Shown here one piece after another: positions 42,771-53,010 of a stretch of DNA of 62,000 nt; within the stretch, counting starts at the first letter, position 1, and the number at the start of each line of letters is the position of its first letter. The position numbers and the translations under genes are program-made. The notes under the pieces are model-generated. The model was not told the origin of the DNA. It did not search any database and saw only the letters and a program-made list of their open reading frames with translations. This DNA comes from Adiantum capillus-veneris (taxonomy: Eukaryota > Streptophyta > Polypodiopsida > Polypodiales > Pteridaceae). The stretch lies in NCBI GenBank assembly GCA_014529385.2, contig CM043944.1:71517384-71579383 (forward strand), written 5' to 3'.

Positions 42771-42858
42771 ATCGAACGTGGACAAAGAAAGCCCTAAAAA
42801 GCCATGGGTTGAAGTTATATCTTGGGAACCACGTGCTTTTATCTATCATAGTTTTCTG
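42771..42858 (+). CDS. Prolyl 4-hydroxylase (P4H), exon 2
   Basis: 88 nt. It completes the split Arg codon from exon 1 and reads SNVDKESPKKPWVEVISW, then EPRAFIYHSFL. The motif W-x-E-V/I-x-S-W-E-P-R-A-x-x-Y-H-x-F-L is the highly conserved entry to the catalytic domain of plant prolyl 4-hydroxylases. The exon ends CTG|GTGACT in phase 0; the next conserved block (E-E-C-x-Y-L-I) should open exon 3, which I did not find up to 62000. The Fe(II)/2-oxoglutarate HxD...H residues would lie in later exons outside the window. No stop or frameshift in exons 1-2, so the gene may be functional. A later donor (42893) is possible but breaks the conserved motif spacing. Confidence 0.82.
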
Positions 42859-42893
42859 GTGACTTTTTATTCCAAAGCTTTGTGTTTTGTGAA

Positions 42894-43011
<118 letters not shown>

Positions 43012-43096
43012 GAAATGTTATATTAAATGTCTTCATTTGCATAGCCTACACACATTGTTACCTTGCTTTTGTACTTCCGTCGGGTGATGGGCCATT

Positions 43097-43454
43097 TGTC
43101 ACAATTGTGACATATACTTCATACATATGCTACCTTCTTACACCTAATCCTAGTGTAGATACAAACATGTACCAAAATGGAGACCTTGTCCTTGAAAGGG
43201 TGGGTCTCTTGGCCCAACAACTACACCTCTTCATCAAATGGTATCCTTACACCGAATGGTCACGTCTCTATAGCGACTTGTCACAACTATTGGTCAAAGG
43301 ATGTAACTCTTAGTCTAGAGTCATTCATCAACAGACATGCCTCTCGATATGTGTCTTTTCATCTCCTATATAAAGGAGGCTATGTATATAGTTCAATCAA
43401 TTAAATCAATTCAACAAGTGTTCTCGTCTCGCGAGTCTCGGTTTAATCCTCACA
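43097..43454 (+). repeat. Copia-type 5' LTR with TATA box and primer-binding site
   Basis: TGTCACAATTGTGACA...TTTAATCCTCACA, followed by TGGTATCAGAG at 43456. It contains CTCCTATATAAAGGAGG (near 43367), a clear TATA box. No coding region of this element is recognised downstream (leader-like 43457-44040). Confidence 0.75.
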
Positions 43455-44039
43455 GTGGTATCAGAGAAGAATTTCTCCCGGGACCGGAAGGTTGTGAGCC
43501 TCTCACCCTTGCCGCTACACTCTCACCTCTCCCCCTTCCTAGAGTTGTATGGAGGCAAATGAAAGGGGAATTGCAATGCCGGGTAAACAACCTCCTGATG
43601 TAACCTTCACCCGCACCCTCTTCTGAACACACCACCGGCACGCTCTGGTGGCTGTTTTGAGAGCAATTCCTTACCTGGGCTGAGATGGAGTGGTCCTCGC
43701 GTACTCCTGTGCCCTTGGTGTCGACCCAGTTGCTCTCCCTCGCACCACATACCCTTTCAGCTTGTAATGTGCTTCTTCTATCCAAGGTGTCTCCTTCTCT
43801 CACAGTCACACTCCCCCCCCCCCCCTCTCCAACCCACAATCGCACCTCTTTGGTTGCAAGGAATCATCAAATTGAGTTGCTTATGCCCTTCGTTGATTCG
43901 TTATGCTACTGGGATTACAACATATCTGCAAAACAACTCAAGTTAGCTCAAAAATTTCCGAGGGTCAATCAGTTTGCTCTTTTGCTTTTTTTTGTTAAGG
44001 AGTTGGCTTCTCCTTTCGTCCAGATCGGAACTCTTGATA

Positions 44040-44820
44040 TTTAGGCGTAGTAAAACTAGCCATCACACCCAAACCGCACTGATCTTCCATGGGTGTCTTG
44101 ATACAAAATTACATACCCACGAAATCTCATCCAATTAGGAATATTCAGTGGTTGGCACATCACAATGCAACACAAATGCTCACATATGCATGTTACAAGA
44201 CATAGAAATAGAAAGTCACCGATGAACACTCCCCCCGCAAATAACCATCCAAGTCCGGGCCATGAGCTGCTCAACGACTCCCTCATCACTCCTCCCGCAA
44301 ATAACCTAAAAAGGTCCGCGCCATGAGATATAGAAGCCTTTTACAACCGAACGTCCTCAAGACAGCAGCCTGCGTCGTTTGGAAGTGCTGAGAGTAACGA
44401 TTGCTCAGACTTCTTAATACTCCCGAAGTAATTAACCATCCAGGTCCGGGCCGGGAGTAACAACAACAATATTTTTCAAGCATACAACCAAACGTTCCAC
44501 AGACATCCGTCTGTATCGTTCGGAGGTTTTCTAGCATACAACGAAACGCTCCTCAGACATTTCGTATGCGTCGTTCCAAGGTTCAAACAATACCAAAACA
44601 ACATTTCTCACTACTCCATCCGGGAGTTAAATCACCAATCATTGAAACCAGTACTAAAATTAGAGTCAAACGTTTCAAATCGGCACCAAGACAGGTTCAA
44701 AACAGATATCATCTATTCCAAACAAATTCCAAACAGGATCATCAAACAGGTTCTCAAACAGATTTCAAACTTAAAAAGCAATCTCAACATCAGTCGAGCT
44801 CGAAAAGTTGACTGACTTTC
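44040..44820 (-). repeat. Short interspersed repeats in gypsy-like non-coding DNA
   Basis: The phrase CGCAAATAACCATCCAAGTCCGGGCC recurs in altered form near 44236, 44296 and 44425. A ~45-bp motif (CATACAAC.AAACG..CC.CAGACAT.CGT.TG..TCGTT) recurs near 44333, 44480 and 44526. No protein coding recognised. Probably the leader or 3' part of a minus-strand gypsy element. Confidence 0.55.
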
Positions 44821-45248
44821 CATCTTGAAACCTGCACAAAAAATTAGGGTTAGGTTCTTTCCATAAGGTCGTAGCCGACAACAGCATGATCCACAAACTC
44901 TTGAATAGTCGAAACAAGCCTCGACAAGCAATGTTCCTTTGGCGGTGATGGTAGTCCCAAGACCTGGCAATCACAGTGGACCTCCAAGGTTTTTAGCTCG
45001 AAAAGAGACACCTACTGAGAGATGTCGAGAAATTTTAAGTTATAATTTGCTAGGGTTTCCATGGCAAGCATTTCACGATACCCCACTCTGCTAGAAGTTG
45101 CACTTCGAAGGAAGATGTCAGAAACCATATAACTTCGGGCAAAAATTTTCTTGAAAGCTTGCCAAGTCCTTGGAGTGTGCTGCTTGGTAGCTATAGACTT
45201 CCACCACTGCATGGCACTGCCTCTAAGAAAAACAACAGCTCGAAACAA
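44820..45248 (-). pseudogene. Gypsy-D gag fragment
   Basis: Minus frame reads FRAVVFLRGSAMQWWKSIA and FKKIFARSYM, the Retrotrans_gag domain of Ty3/gypsy (A-x-x-F-L-x-G-x-A-x-x-W-W). It continues past a stop at ~45012 into SLFELKTLEVHCDCQVLGL. It is preceded on the minus strand by an LTR (45420-46030). Confidence 0.75.
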
Positions 45249-45419
45249 TTCTTGGATCCTTCTCTTGCAAGTGATCTTTATGGCTTATGCCCTGTAAGAC
45301 ATGAGCGGTGAAGACGGAAGCGCGTCCGATGCGCGATGAAGTAAGGGTGGAAGTCACTAATAAGTCCGGGATCGGACCCAAAGATACTTCAAATAAAATT
45401 CCAGTCATCTCTGGTTTGC

Positions 45420-46030
45420 TTTGTCTGCTCTTTTGTAGGACTGGTATGCTGCACACGCTTGATGCTCTGAAACCACTGTCACAAGACGGGCACCACGTGC
45501 CAATAGAAAAGAACATACTGAATAGACTTTTAGCACTTGAATAACAACTGAAACTGAAAGAGAGAGAGAGCACACGCGACACGTAGTGGCGGAATTCCAC
45601 CCCAGAGAGTATTGGCCCCAAACCTTGGTGCCCCTTTCGGTATTTCTTTATATTGCATCATCAAAGTACAAGCCGGTACTCCATCCTCTGCACCTTCGTC
45701 CAGAAGCATGCCAAAGAATGAGCCCATGGCCTCATATTTAAAGGCCCTAGGCCCAAAAGCAGTTTACATGAAAAGCCTTAAATTCAGAAGCATTTGGTGC
45801 AAAAGCATCTTGTCCAAAAGTTGCTAGCGCAAATCACAGAAATCCGTACAATCTCCCACGTCAGCTGTCAACGTGAAACGCGGGATTCCGTACAAGTTGC
45901 CACATCAGCAAGCCAACGCGAAATCCGGAGTTCCATACAATTTGCCACGTCATCTTCTTCTACTGCTTCTGCTTCTTAGGGTTTAGGCCCCTCGATCGGT
46001 GATCTGCACAGTGGCTCCTTTCTTCAGTGG
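45420..46030 (-). repeat. Gypsy-D LTR (limits approximate)
   Basis: Carries the GAAATACCGAAAGGGGCA variant of the conserved LTR block (complement of 45629-45646), a TTGGGGCCAATACTCTCT segment, and in its U3 side GACGTGGCA/GATGTGGCA boxes (complements near 45859, 45900 and 45945) spaced ~45 bp. Same architecture as the Gypsy-A LTR. Confidence 0.6.
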
Positions 46031-46181
46031 CTTGACACATCAGCAGTTTGTGACAGCAGAGCTCCCTCTTCGCGAGCTGTTCCTATGGACCCATTGCCAA
46101 CACAAGATGCAAAATCCCATCTGGCAAGAGTACCGTGTGTACATGTCACATCATCAGGCCACACAGTTCTAGTTACTTTCT

Positions 46182-47122
46182 TTGAGCAATCAGCATGGCC
46201 TAATCACAAAATGGCAACGACTCTATTCCACCCGAGAACGTGATAGTAGTTCTCAAACAACAGATAGTAGCACTTTCAACAAGCTTAGCATCAATCAACA
46301 CTCACCTGGACCAATTGACCCACCATACTACTTCTCGGACTCCTCATGTTGCTTCTCCGCCATATCCGAAGTTTCTGTGGAAGAACAAAACGAGCCTAAA
46401 CCAAGTGATGAGGTAGCCAATCGTGAACTTCAACTTCTCTATAAAATTTTTAATGCTGCACAAAAGAAGAAATTGGATGTTGGATTGCTTGAGCCTTACA
46501 ATGGTCGTCGTGACAAGTATGTGCTAGACGAATGGTTGTTCAAATGGAGGTCTACTTGTCCAACACGGATTTAGTAGAGAGCAAAAAGGTTGCACTTGCT
46601 ACTTCTCTGTTGAAAGACACAACATTTCATTGGTGGCAATGACGGGTTTCATTTGGTAAAAACACGCCCTTGGGGAAAATTCCGGCGTGCTATTCGTAAG
46701 GCACTTGAACCTACTAATGTAGATTTCCATGTCCGGTTCTCTCTCCGCCCCACCTTTGCCAAACTAGTGCCTTGGCCGAGTATATCAGAGAGTTTCAGAA
46801 ATTAACTATGGAGATAGAAACTCTTAGCCCCTCTGACAAACCACATTGTTTTATTGACGGGCTTGAGTCAACCTGGAGGGGCGATGTTCACAAGTATAAC
46901 CTTACGTCCTTGGATGCTGCAATCACCTATGTGGAATGTCTTGGCGATAATCGACGGGTGACCGATCTTCAAATAGCGCTCACTTTTCATAGCGCGATCG
47001 CAGAGAATATTGATGGAGCAAGAGACACCGTGTGCGCACTCACACACCCTCGCACCTCAACACAACACAAGGAATTCACTTACGTTCCTCACCTCACACA
47101 AAACCGCTCAAAAGCTCAATAA
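46182..47122 (+). pseudogene. Gypsy-E gag fragment
   Basis: Plus-strand pieces: an N-terminal Ser/Thr-rich part with a coiled-coil-like end, VGLLEPYNGRRDKYVLDEWLF (46480-46545, a gypsy Gag start), a broken middle, then AEYIREFQKLTMEIETLSPSDK, HCFIDGLESTWRGDVH and LDAAITYVECLGD (46772-46960), typical of the capsid end. No protease or RT follows before hAT/Copia-B sequence. Confidence 0.65.
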
Positions 47123-47376
47123 AAATCCTCCTCCCAAGCCCAGTTCAAACTCCGAACGTCTTGACCTACAAGCCCTTGTCTACCCACAGACACTGCGAGG
47201 AGAGTCAAGCTAATCAAGGCTTGAAATCCCACTCTTATGGCGACCAAAACACACAAGAAAGACCATCAAAAACTCAAAAACTCCAACCACAAAAGGCCTC
47301 TCTCAAACTGCTCTAAAAGCTTCATCAAACTTCACTTTGTTGGACTCTTTGGTGTAGCCTTAACCCTAATGGCATC

Positions 47377-47832
47377 AATACAGGGTCACATAGTCTTGTA
47401 GAAAGCCGCACCTTCTTCCCTCAATTCCTCGCACACACATCCATGGAAACCTCGTAACTTCCATAGACTTTCCCAATTGCAAAATCAAAGAGAAGATACT
47501 CTCATTCACTCCTCCACACCAAATTACTTGAAACGGGAACGGGGGACTCCAGAACGGTACCAGAACAGAAACGCCGGAACGGTCCACAGAAAAACAGTGA
47601 AACTAGCCTCAAAACAGTCTATAAGTTAGTAAACAACTATAAGCCAAGCTTGTAACATCTAGTTGGACAATTAGAATCATGTTTAGGCATGTTTCAACAT
47701 GTCGCTTGTGCGCGTTAGTGGTTGCGGATGTAAATGTAATGAGACACCTCATAACATACTAAGCGCATCACAAATAACATTATCTAGGAAGTGCAAAGAT
47801 CGAAGAGCTCAATAGACAGAAAGATGGGAGTA
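47377..47832 (-). mobile_element. hAT-2 3' part left of Copia-B (end uncertain)
   Basis: Holds GGAACGGGGGACTCC and AACGCCGGAACGG repeats near 47536-47583, resembling the (in reverse) GTTCCGTTCCG-rich subterminal part of hAT-3 at 61040-61110. Copia-B is inserted at 47833-53010 in this element. The outer terminus is not proven; CAGGGTCACATAG at 47377 is a candidate. Confidence 0.4.
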
Positions 47833-47837
47833 AAAAG

Positions 47838-48064
47838 TGTTGGAATTAGGGTTGCAGAGAAACACACACAGCTTGGAGAAGACGAAGGAAGCTCAAGGCA
47901 CACAATAGAGAGTGTGTTACTTAGTGTGCAATGGAAAGATAGATAGCCCTAGAGTGATGGGCGTATATACAATGCACGGGGGAAAAAACCTCCTAAAGAG
48001 GGAAAAAATGCCCCGGCGGTCCTAGTGTGTTCACACACATCACTACCACATGTATATGGTAACA
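47838..48064 (-). repeat. Copia-B 3' LTR
   Basis: TGTTGGAATTAGGG...ATGGTAACA on plus; minus strand begins TGTTACC and ends CCAACA. Identical by eye to 52779-53005. Confidence 0.95.
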
Positions 48065-48139
48065 AATCCCCCCTGGAGTGATGCGGTGAACGAGAGCTGG
48101 CACATGAGTAAAGGGAAGTGCCATGCCCTGAGGACAGGA

Positions 48140-49414
48140 TCAGTCCACAAAGGGGAGTAAGCCCAAAGCTTTGCGGAAAGCTTCAAGCTTCTCACGAGAC
48201 AATGCCTTTGTGAAAAGATCTGCAAGGTTGTCTTGTGTTGGCACATAAGCCAAGCTGATCTCTCCTGCTGAGAGCCTCTCCCTGACATAGTGGTAATGCA
48301 CCTCAATGTGCTTTGTGCGAGCATGAAAAACTGGGTTCCTCGCAACTGCCAATGCGCTCTGACTGTCAGTGTAGATAGTGTTGGCAGTGTCCTGTCCAAC
48401 ACCCAAGTCAGCCATAAGGCGTCTGAGCCATACACACTCAACCGTAGCTGTGAAGACTGCCCTGTACTCAGCCTCACAACTCGAAGTGGCCACAGTAGGT
48501 TGCTTCTTGCTCAACCATGATATACATGAACTGCCAAGCATGAAACAAAAACCACTTGTGGACACTCGCGTGTCAAAACAACCAGCCCAATCTGAGTCCG
48601 AAAAAGCATGTAAGTCTGGCGGCAATGATCCCCCCTTGGGATAAAACAAGCCAAGATGTAAAGTGCCACTAAGGTAGCGGAAAATCCTCTTGACAGCCTG
48701 CCAATGCTTAGACCCTGGGCTATGCATAAATCTGCTGACCTGCGAGACTGCAAACTGAATATCTGGCCTCGTGTTGCATACATAAATGAGGCAGCCAACA
48801 ACAGTTTGGTAAAGAGTGACATCAGCAGGATCGCCAGCATCATGTAGACTCAACTTCAAACCTGTTTCCATGGGAGTGGCAATAGGTTTGCAATCCTCAA
48901 GTCCAAACTTACATAGCAATGTCTCTATGTAACTTTTCTGACACAAGGCAATACCACCATCACATTGCTTAAACTGTATACCCAAGTAATGATGCAACAG
49001 CCCCAAATCTTTCATCTTGAAAGTAGCATTCAAATCAGCCTTAAATTCAGCAATATGTCTCTCATTTGGTCCAGTGATCAGCAAATCATCAACATAAAGA
49101 ACCACAATGAGAAATACATCATCCTCACGCTTTACATACAATGTGCTTTCTGTTGGACTGTTACGAAAGCCTCGTTTAACCAAATGAGTGTCAGCTTTCT
49201 CATACCAAGCACGAGGAGATTGCTTCAACCCATACAAAGCCTTCTTACATTTGCACACTTTGTCCTCTTGTCCTTTTATGACAAAACCGTGAGGCTGCGT
49301 TACATAAACTTCCTCAAATATGTCACCATTCAAGAAAGCAGTAACAATGTCTGATTGATGTACATCCCAACCAAAATGAGCTGCCAATGCACATAGAAAA
49401 CGCACAGTAGTCAT
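48140..49414 (-). CDS. Copia-B pol, C-terminal part (RT and RNase H)
   Basis: 424 codons from an ATG overlapping the stop of the upstream frame (ATGA). MTTVRFLCALAAHFGW leads into the RT palm (QSDIVTAFLNGD, first catalytic Asp), QSPRAWYEK, then VLYVDDLLITG (residues ~105-115, the catalytic YVDD) and LGIQFK. RNase H follows: AFSDSDWAGC (Asp), CEAEYRAV (Glu), TDSQSAL (Asp) and TKHIEVHYHYVRE (His), all intact, ending LPFVD. The protein copies element RNA into cDNA inside virus-like particles. It is separated from the rest of pol by a 1-nt shift, so in the present copy it lacks its own 5' part. Confidence 0.95.
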   Translation of the reverse strand: MTTVRFLCALAAHFGWDVHQSDIVTAFLNGDIFEEVYVTQPHGFVIKGQEDKVCKCKKALYGLKQSPRAWYEKADTHLVKRGFRNSPTESTLYVKREDDVFLIVVLYVDDLLITGPNERHIAEFKADLNATFKMKDLGLLHHYLGIQFKQCDGGIALCQKSYIETLLCKFGLEDCKPIATPMETGLKLSLHDAGDPADVTLYQTVVGCLIYVCNTRPDIQFAVSQVSRFMHSPGSKHWQAVKRIFRYLSGTLHLGLFYPKGGSLPPDLHAFSDSDWAGCFDTRVSTSGFCFMLGSSCISWLSKKQPTVATSSCEAEYRAVFTATVECVWLRRLMADLGVGQDTANTIYTDSQSALAVARNPVFHARTKHIEVHYHYVRERLSAGEISLAYVPTQDNLADLFTKALSREKLEAFRKALGLLPFVD

Positions 49415-52400
49415 ACGACAGTGGGAGCAAAAGTCTCTTCATAATCTATGCCTTTTTGTTGTGCATAACCCTTTGCAACAAGTCGAGCCTTATGGCGATC
49501 GATCTCACCATTCGGCTTGCGTTTCAACTTGTAAACCCACTTCGTAGCAATGGCCTTTTTGCCAGGAGGCAAATCACATAAAGTCCATGTGTCATTCTCT
49601 ATAAGTGCATCATATTCTGATTTCATGGCAGCAATCCAATTTTCTGAATTCTGTGCTTCATCAAAAGACAGAGGCTCCTCAACATCATGTAAACTAGACA
49701 CAGCCAAAGCATAACAATCTGATGCATAAGATGCATGGCGAGAGCCTGAACGAGTACGACTAGATAAAGGTGCATCCAATTTACTGTCACGCAAAGTGTG
49801 CACCAGCCATTTTGGCATACCTCTAGCCTGCTCATTTTCAGCCCTTTCCTCATCAAGTACATCATGTACATCTGCATCAGTAATAGGCTGTTCTAAAACA
49901 TTTTCAGAAACCCCCATAGGCTGTACATTTGCCTCATTGGAACTTACATTCTTATTTCCACCACTGAAAAGAGGCAACAAAGTGTCATAAATGTCCTGTG
50001 AGCTTACATTACTGTCTCTAGTACATGACAGCAAGGGCTGAACAGAGTCTTCCACAAACACTACATCCCGTGAAACCAGAATACGTTTTGTTTGCGGATG
50101 ATACAACCTGTAACCTTTGCTTTCAGCACTATAACCAACAAAAATACATTTGACAGCCTTATCATCCAATTTTCTGCGCTGCACTTGTGGCACCAAAGCA
50201 TATGCCAAACAGCCAAAAACACGCATGTGCTCAATAGAAGGTTTTCTATCATGCCATGCTTCATATGGAGTAATAGACTGCAAAGGACACCTGTTAAGTA
50301 CATAAGTGGCACACATGATGGCCTCAAGCCAAAAAGAATGCGGCAAAGCTTGACTTTTGACCATACATCGTGCCATTTCCGTTAGTGACCTGTTTTTCCT
50401 CTCAGCAACACCATTTTGCTGAGGTGTATAAGGCACTGTACATTGGTGTTTTATCCCACGACTAGCCAGAAATGCATTAAATTCATGAGACATATACTCC
50501 CCCCCTCGATCGGAACGGAGGGTGCCCATAGTACATTTTGAGACATTTTCAGCCATAGCCAAAAATTGTTTGAAGCACATAAAAACTTCGGACTTCGCTT
50601 TAAGCGGAAATACCCATGCATGCCTGGAGTAATCATCAATGAAAGTCACGAAGTACAGGTAATTGCCCAAAGACGGAGTTTGCATGGGCCCACAAACATC
50701 ACTATGCACAAGCTGCAACCTGCATGTGGCCCTAACTGAACCATCCTTTGGAAACTTAGAACGCTGCATTTTACCCAGAATACAGCCTTCACAAACATGT
50801 TTGACAGGTGCTTCAAGAGGCGGCAAAGAAGCAACCATATCAGATTTCTGCAAACGCAGCAAACTGGCAAAATTCAGATGACCAAAACGTGCATGCCAAA
50901 GTTTTGCATCTGAAATAGCCCTTGAATCTACAACAGCATTTGCAAAATTTTGTCCACACTTGTCATACAAAGTGAGCTTATACAGCCCACGGCACAAGAG
51001 CCCAGATGCAACAATTTCATCACCAAAACTGAGATCATGAACTGTACATCTGTCATCCACAAATTTGACTACAAGTCCAAGTCTAGCAAGTGCGGATACA
51101 GACAAGAGATTCTTCTTGATCCCAGGTACATAAAGTGCATCAACAAGTGTGAAGGAACTGCCATTAGCAGTAGTGAGCACAATCTTTCCAACTCCCTGAA
51201 CTGGATAAGAGGCGTTGTTGGCACAAGTGACTGAATTCCCATGAGGGACAGACTCGAGAGAGGTAAACAATTCACGATGTGAGGTAATGTGCTTTGTAGC
51301 ACCACTGTCGAAATACCACACATGTGAATCTGCAGCAACTGACAAGCATGCATCATGGACAGCAGGATTGTAAGTGCACTCTACGCTAAAAGCCCATTCT
51401 GCATCAACATCAGCATCACAATCTCCTTTCACAGAAGACTCAACAATGGCTGCATTTGTAGTGGAACCAGCATTTGCAGTGGAACCACCCTCTTTCTTCT
51501 TAGCCTCTTTGGCCTTCAACTTAGGACACGACTTGATCAAGTGATCATTGGCTTTACAATAATGGCAACGCATCTTCTTTTTGCCCTTATCACCAGAATT
51601 GCCAGACGAAGTGCTGCCACCAGAAGCATTAGGAACAGAATTTTTGCCACTCGCTGCAGAACCATAAGAAGTGGCTGCATTACTGTTACCACCCTTTCTT
51701 TGAAAAGCAATAAAAGCCTGTTCAACTGCACGCTGCCTAGTCCTGTTTTTTCTAGAAAGTGACTCTTGCAACAGCAATGTGCATAATGCATCAAACTTGA
51801 CAACTTCAGGATTTCCTTGGGTCATCAGTCTCCAAGTACTAGCAAAAGTTTGGTAGGAATCTGGTAAGGCATCAAGAACAGTCTGCACAAGGGAACTGTC
51901 CGAAATGACTTCACCTGCAGAAATGAGTTGCTCATTGATATCCTTGACACTAGCAAGGAAAGTGTCCATATCATCTTCCTCATGCATAATCTTCGACTCT
52001 AGCTCTTTACGCAGCAAAGCAATTTTAGCCTCATTGCGGCTTGCATAAAGACCTGCTAGAATATCCCAAGCCTGTTTTGCAGATTTTGCTGAACGGATGT
52101 GAGGAATAATGGTGCGCTTCACAGACAACGCAATCAATGCATGAGCCTGCGCATCCTTAACATCCCAACGAGCTTGTTTTGCCGTAGGCAAAACAACTCT
52201 AACAGCTGCAATCCTTGCAGCAAGACCTGCAACATCCTCAACATCGCCTACATCTTCAGAACCAGGACGTACATCAATGCCCTGCACAATGTTCCAGACA
52301 CCTTTTGACACAAGAACATGTTGCATCATATAAGCCCACATAGGGTAGTTGTCCCCATCCAACCTGTCCTCAGCAGCAAACATCTTGAACACATCTGTGT

Positions 52401-52416
52401 TGTTGTTGTCAGCCAT
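49411..52416 (-). CDS. Copia-B gag-protease-integrase-RT N-terminus
   Basis: Starting at the MADNNNTDVF ATG (52416; an in-frame upstream start is less likely because homologous copies begin here), ~1,001 codons. In order: Gag (YPMWAYMMQHVL; residues ~1-250), a CCHC knuckle CHYCKANDHLIKSC (~282), protease VWYFDSGATKHI (~369, DSG intact), GAG-pre-integrase (LWHARFGHLN; CEGCILGK), integrase with catalytic D (FIDDYSRHAW, ~594), D (RSDRGGEY, ~637) and E (NGVAERKNR, ~673), then RT start (WVYKLKRKPNGEIDRHKARLVAKGYAQ). Ends ...YEETFAPTVV-stop. The stop results from a 1-nt frame change relative to 48140-49414. Confidence 0.95.
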   Translation of the reverse strand: MADNNNTDVFKMFAAEDRLDGDNYPMWAYMMQHVLVSKGVWNIVQGIDVRPGSEDVGDVEDVAGLAARIAAVRVVLPTAKQARWDVKDAQAHALIALSVKRTIIPHIRSAKSAKQAWDILAGLYASRNEAKIALLRKELESKIMHEEDDMDTFLASVKDINEQLISAGEVISDSSLVQTVLDALPDSYQTFASTWRLMTQGNPEVVKFDALCTLLLQESLSRKNRTRQRAVEQAFIAFQRKGGNSNAATSYGSAASGKNSVPNASGGSTSSGNSGDKGKKKMRCHYCKANDHLIKSCPKLKAKEAKKKEGGSTANAGSTTNAAIVESSVKGDCDADVDAEWAFSVECTYNPAVHDACLSVAADSHVWYFDSGATKHITSHRELFTSLESVPHGNSVTCANNASYPVQGVGKIVLTTANGSSFTLVDALYVPGIKKNLLSVSALARLGLVVKFVDDRCTVHDLSFGDEIVASGLLCRGLYKLTLYDKCGQNFANAVVDSRAISDAKLWHARFGHLNFASLLRLQKSDMVASLPPLEAPVKHVCEGCILGKMQRSKFPKDGSVRATCRLQLVHSDVCGPMQTPSLGNYLYFVTFIDDYSRHAWVFPLKAKSEVFMCFKQFLAMAENVSKCTMGTLRSDRGGEYMSHEFNAFLASRGIKHQCTVPYTPQQNGVAERKNRSLTEMARCMVKSQALPHSFWLEAIMCATYVLNRCPLQSITPYEAWHDRKPSIEHMRVFGCLAYALVPQVQRRKLDDKAVKCIFVGYSAESKGYRLYHPQTKRILVSRDVVFVEDSVQPLLSCTRDSNVSSQDIYDTLLPLFSGGNKNVSSNEANVQPMGVSENVLEQPITDADVHDVLDEERAENEQARGMPKWLVHTLRDSKLDAPLSSRTRSGSRHASYASDCYALAVSSLHDVEEPLSFDEAQNSENWIAAMKSEYDALIENDTWTLCDLPPGKKAIATKWVYKLKRKPNGEIDRHKARLVAKGYAQQKGIDYEETFAPTVV

Positions 52417-52764
52417 GGTAAATGCTGCACTTGATGTGAAAACTGCCCGAAAATAGGAGAAATGGAGCGGGAACAACTTGTGCTATATAGCACAAACCGT
52501 AGAAGACTATAAGGCACCTGTTATGCAAAAAACGGCACTGATAGAAAATCTGCACAAAATGACGAAATAGCCTGTGCAGTACTGCCCGTAGTGGAAACGG
52601 AGGCCGAAATGAGCCCAAATCAAAATTCTGAGCAGACCAAGCTCTTAGAGCTCTCCCAAAAAATTTGTCGACCTGCGAACACTCGCCAAAGCTCACTGAA
52701 ATCGGAGAAAGTGAGCAGGCGTGTGCTGGAGCAGCTGGCGACTAAGCCCGGGAGGACGTGACTT

Positions 52765-52776
52765 GCTTTGATACCA
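52765..52776 (-). promoter_or_regulatory. Copia-B primer-binding site
   Basis: GCTTTGATACCA on plus, i.e. TGGTATCAAAGC on minus, two bases from the 5' LTR end (...CCAACA-AT). tRNA-iMet type. Confidence 0.9.
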
Positions 52777-52778
52777 AT

Positions 52779-53005
52779 TGTTGGAATTAGGGTTGCAGAG
52801 AAACACACACAGCTTGGAGAAGACGAAGGAAGCTCAAGGCACACAATAGAGAGTGTGTTACTTAGTGTGCAATGGAAAGATAGATAGCCCTAGAGTGATG
52901 GGCGTATATACAATGCACGGGGGAAAAAACCTCCTAAAGAGGGAAAAAATGCCCCGGCGGTCCTAGTGTGTTCACACACATCACTACCACATGTATATGG
53001 TAACA
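52779..53005 (-). repeat. Copia-B 5' LTR
   Basis: 227 bp, same sequence as 47838-48064 by eye. Contains GGCGTATATACAATG (near 52899), a possible TATA region. Confidence 0.95.
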
Positions 53006-53010
53006 AAAAG

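Larger units (their letters stand above)
47838..53005 (-). mobile_element. Copia-B: young, nearly intact Ty1/copia retrotransposon
   Basis: 5,168 bp, minus strand. LTRs 47838-48064 and 52779-53005 (227 bp each) show no difference when read side by side. Target duplication AAAAG (47833-47837 and 53006-53010). The primer-binding site TGGTATCAAAGC is the complement of 52765-52776; the polypurine tract GGGGGG-ATT is the complement of 48065-48073. It has complete gag-PR-INT-RT-RH coding capacity split by one frame lesion at 49411-49414. It sits within hAT-2. Equal LTRs imply recent insertion. Confidence 0.96.

Noticed and set aside
47377-47587. CAGGGTCACATAG as the proven end of hAT-2
   Set aside because: Other terminus is missing and no 8-bp duplication can be checked; mentioned only as a candidate.
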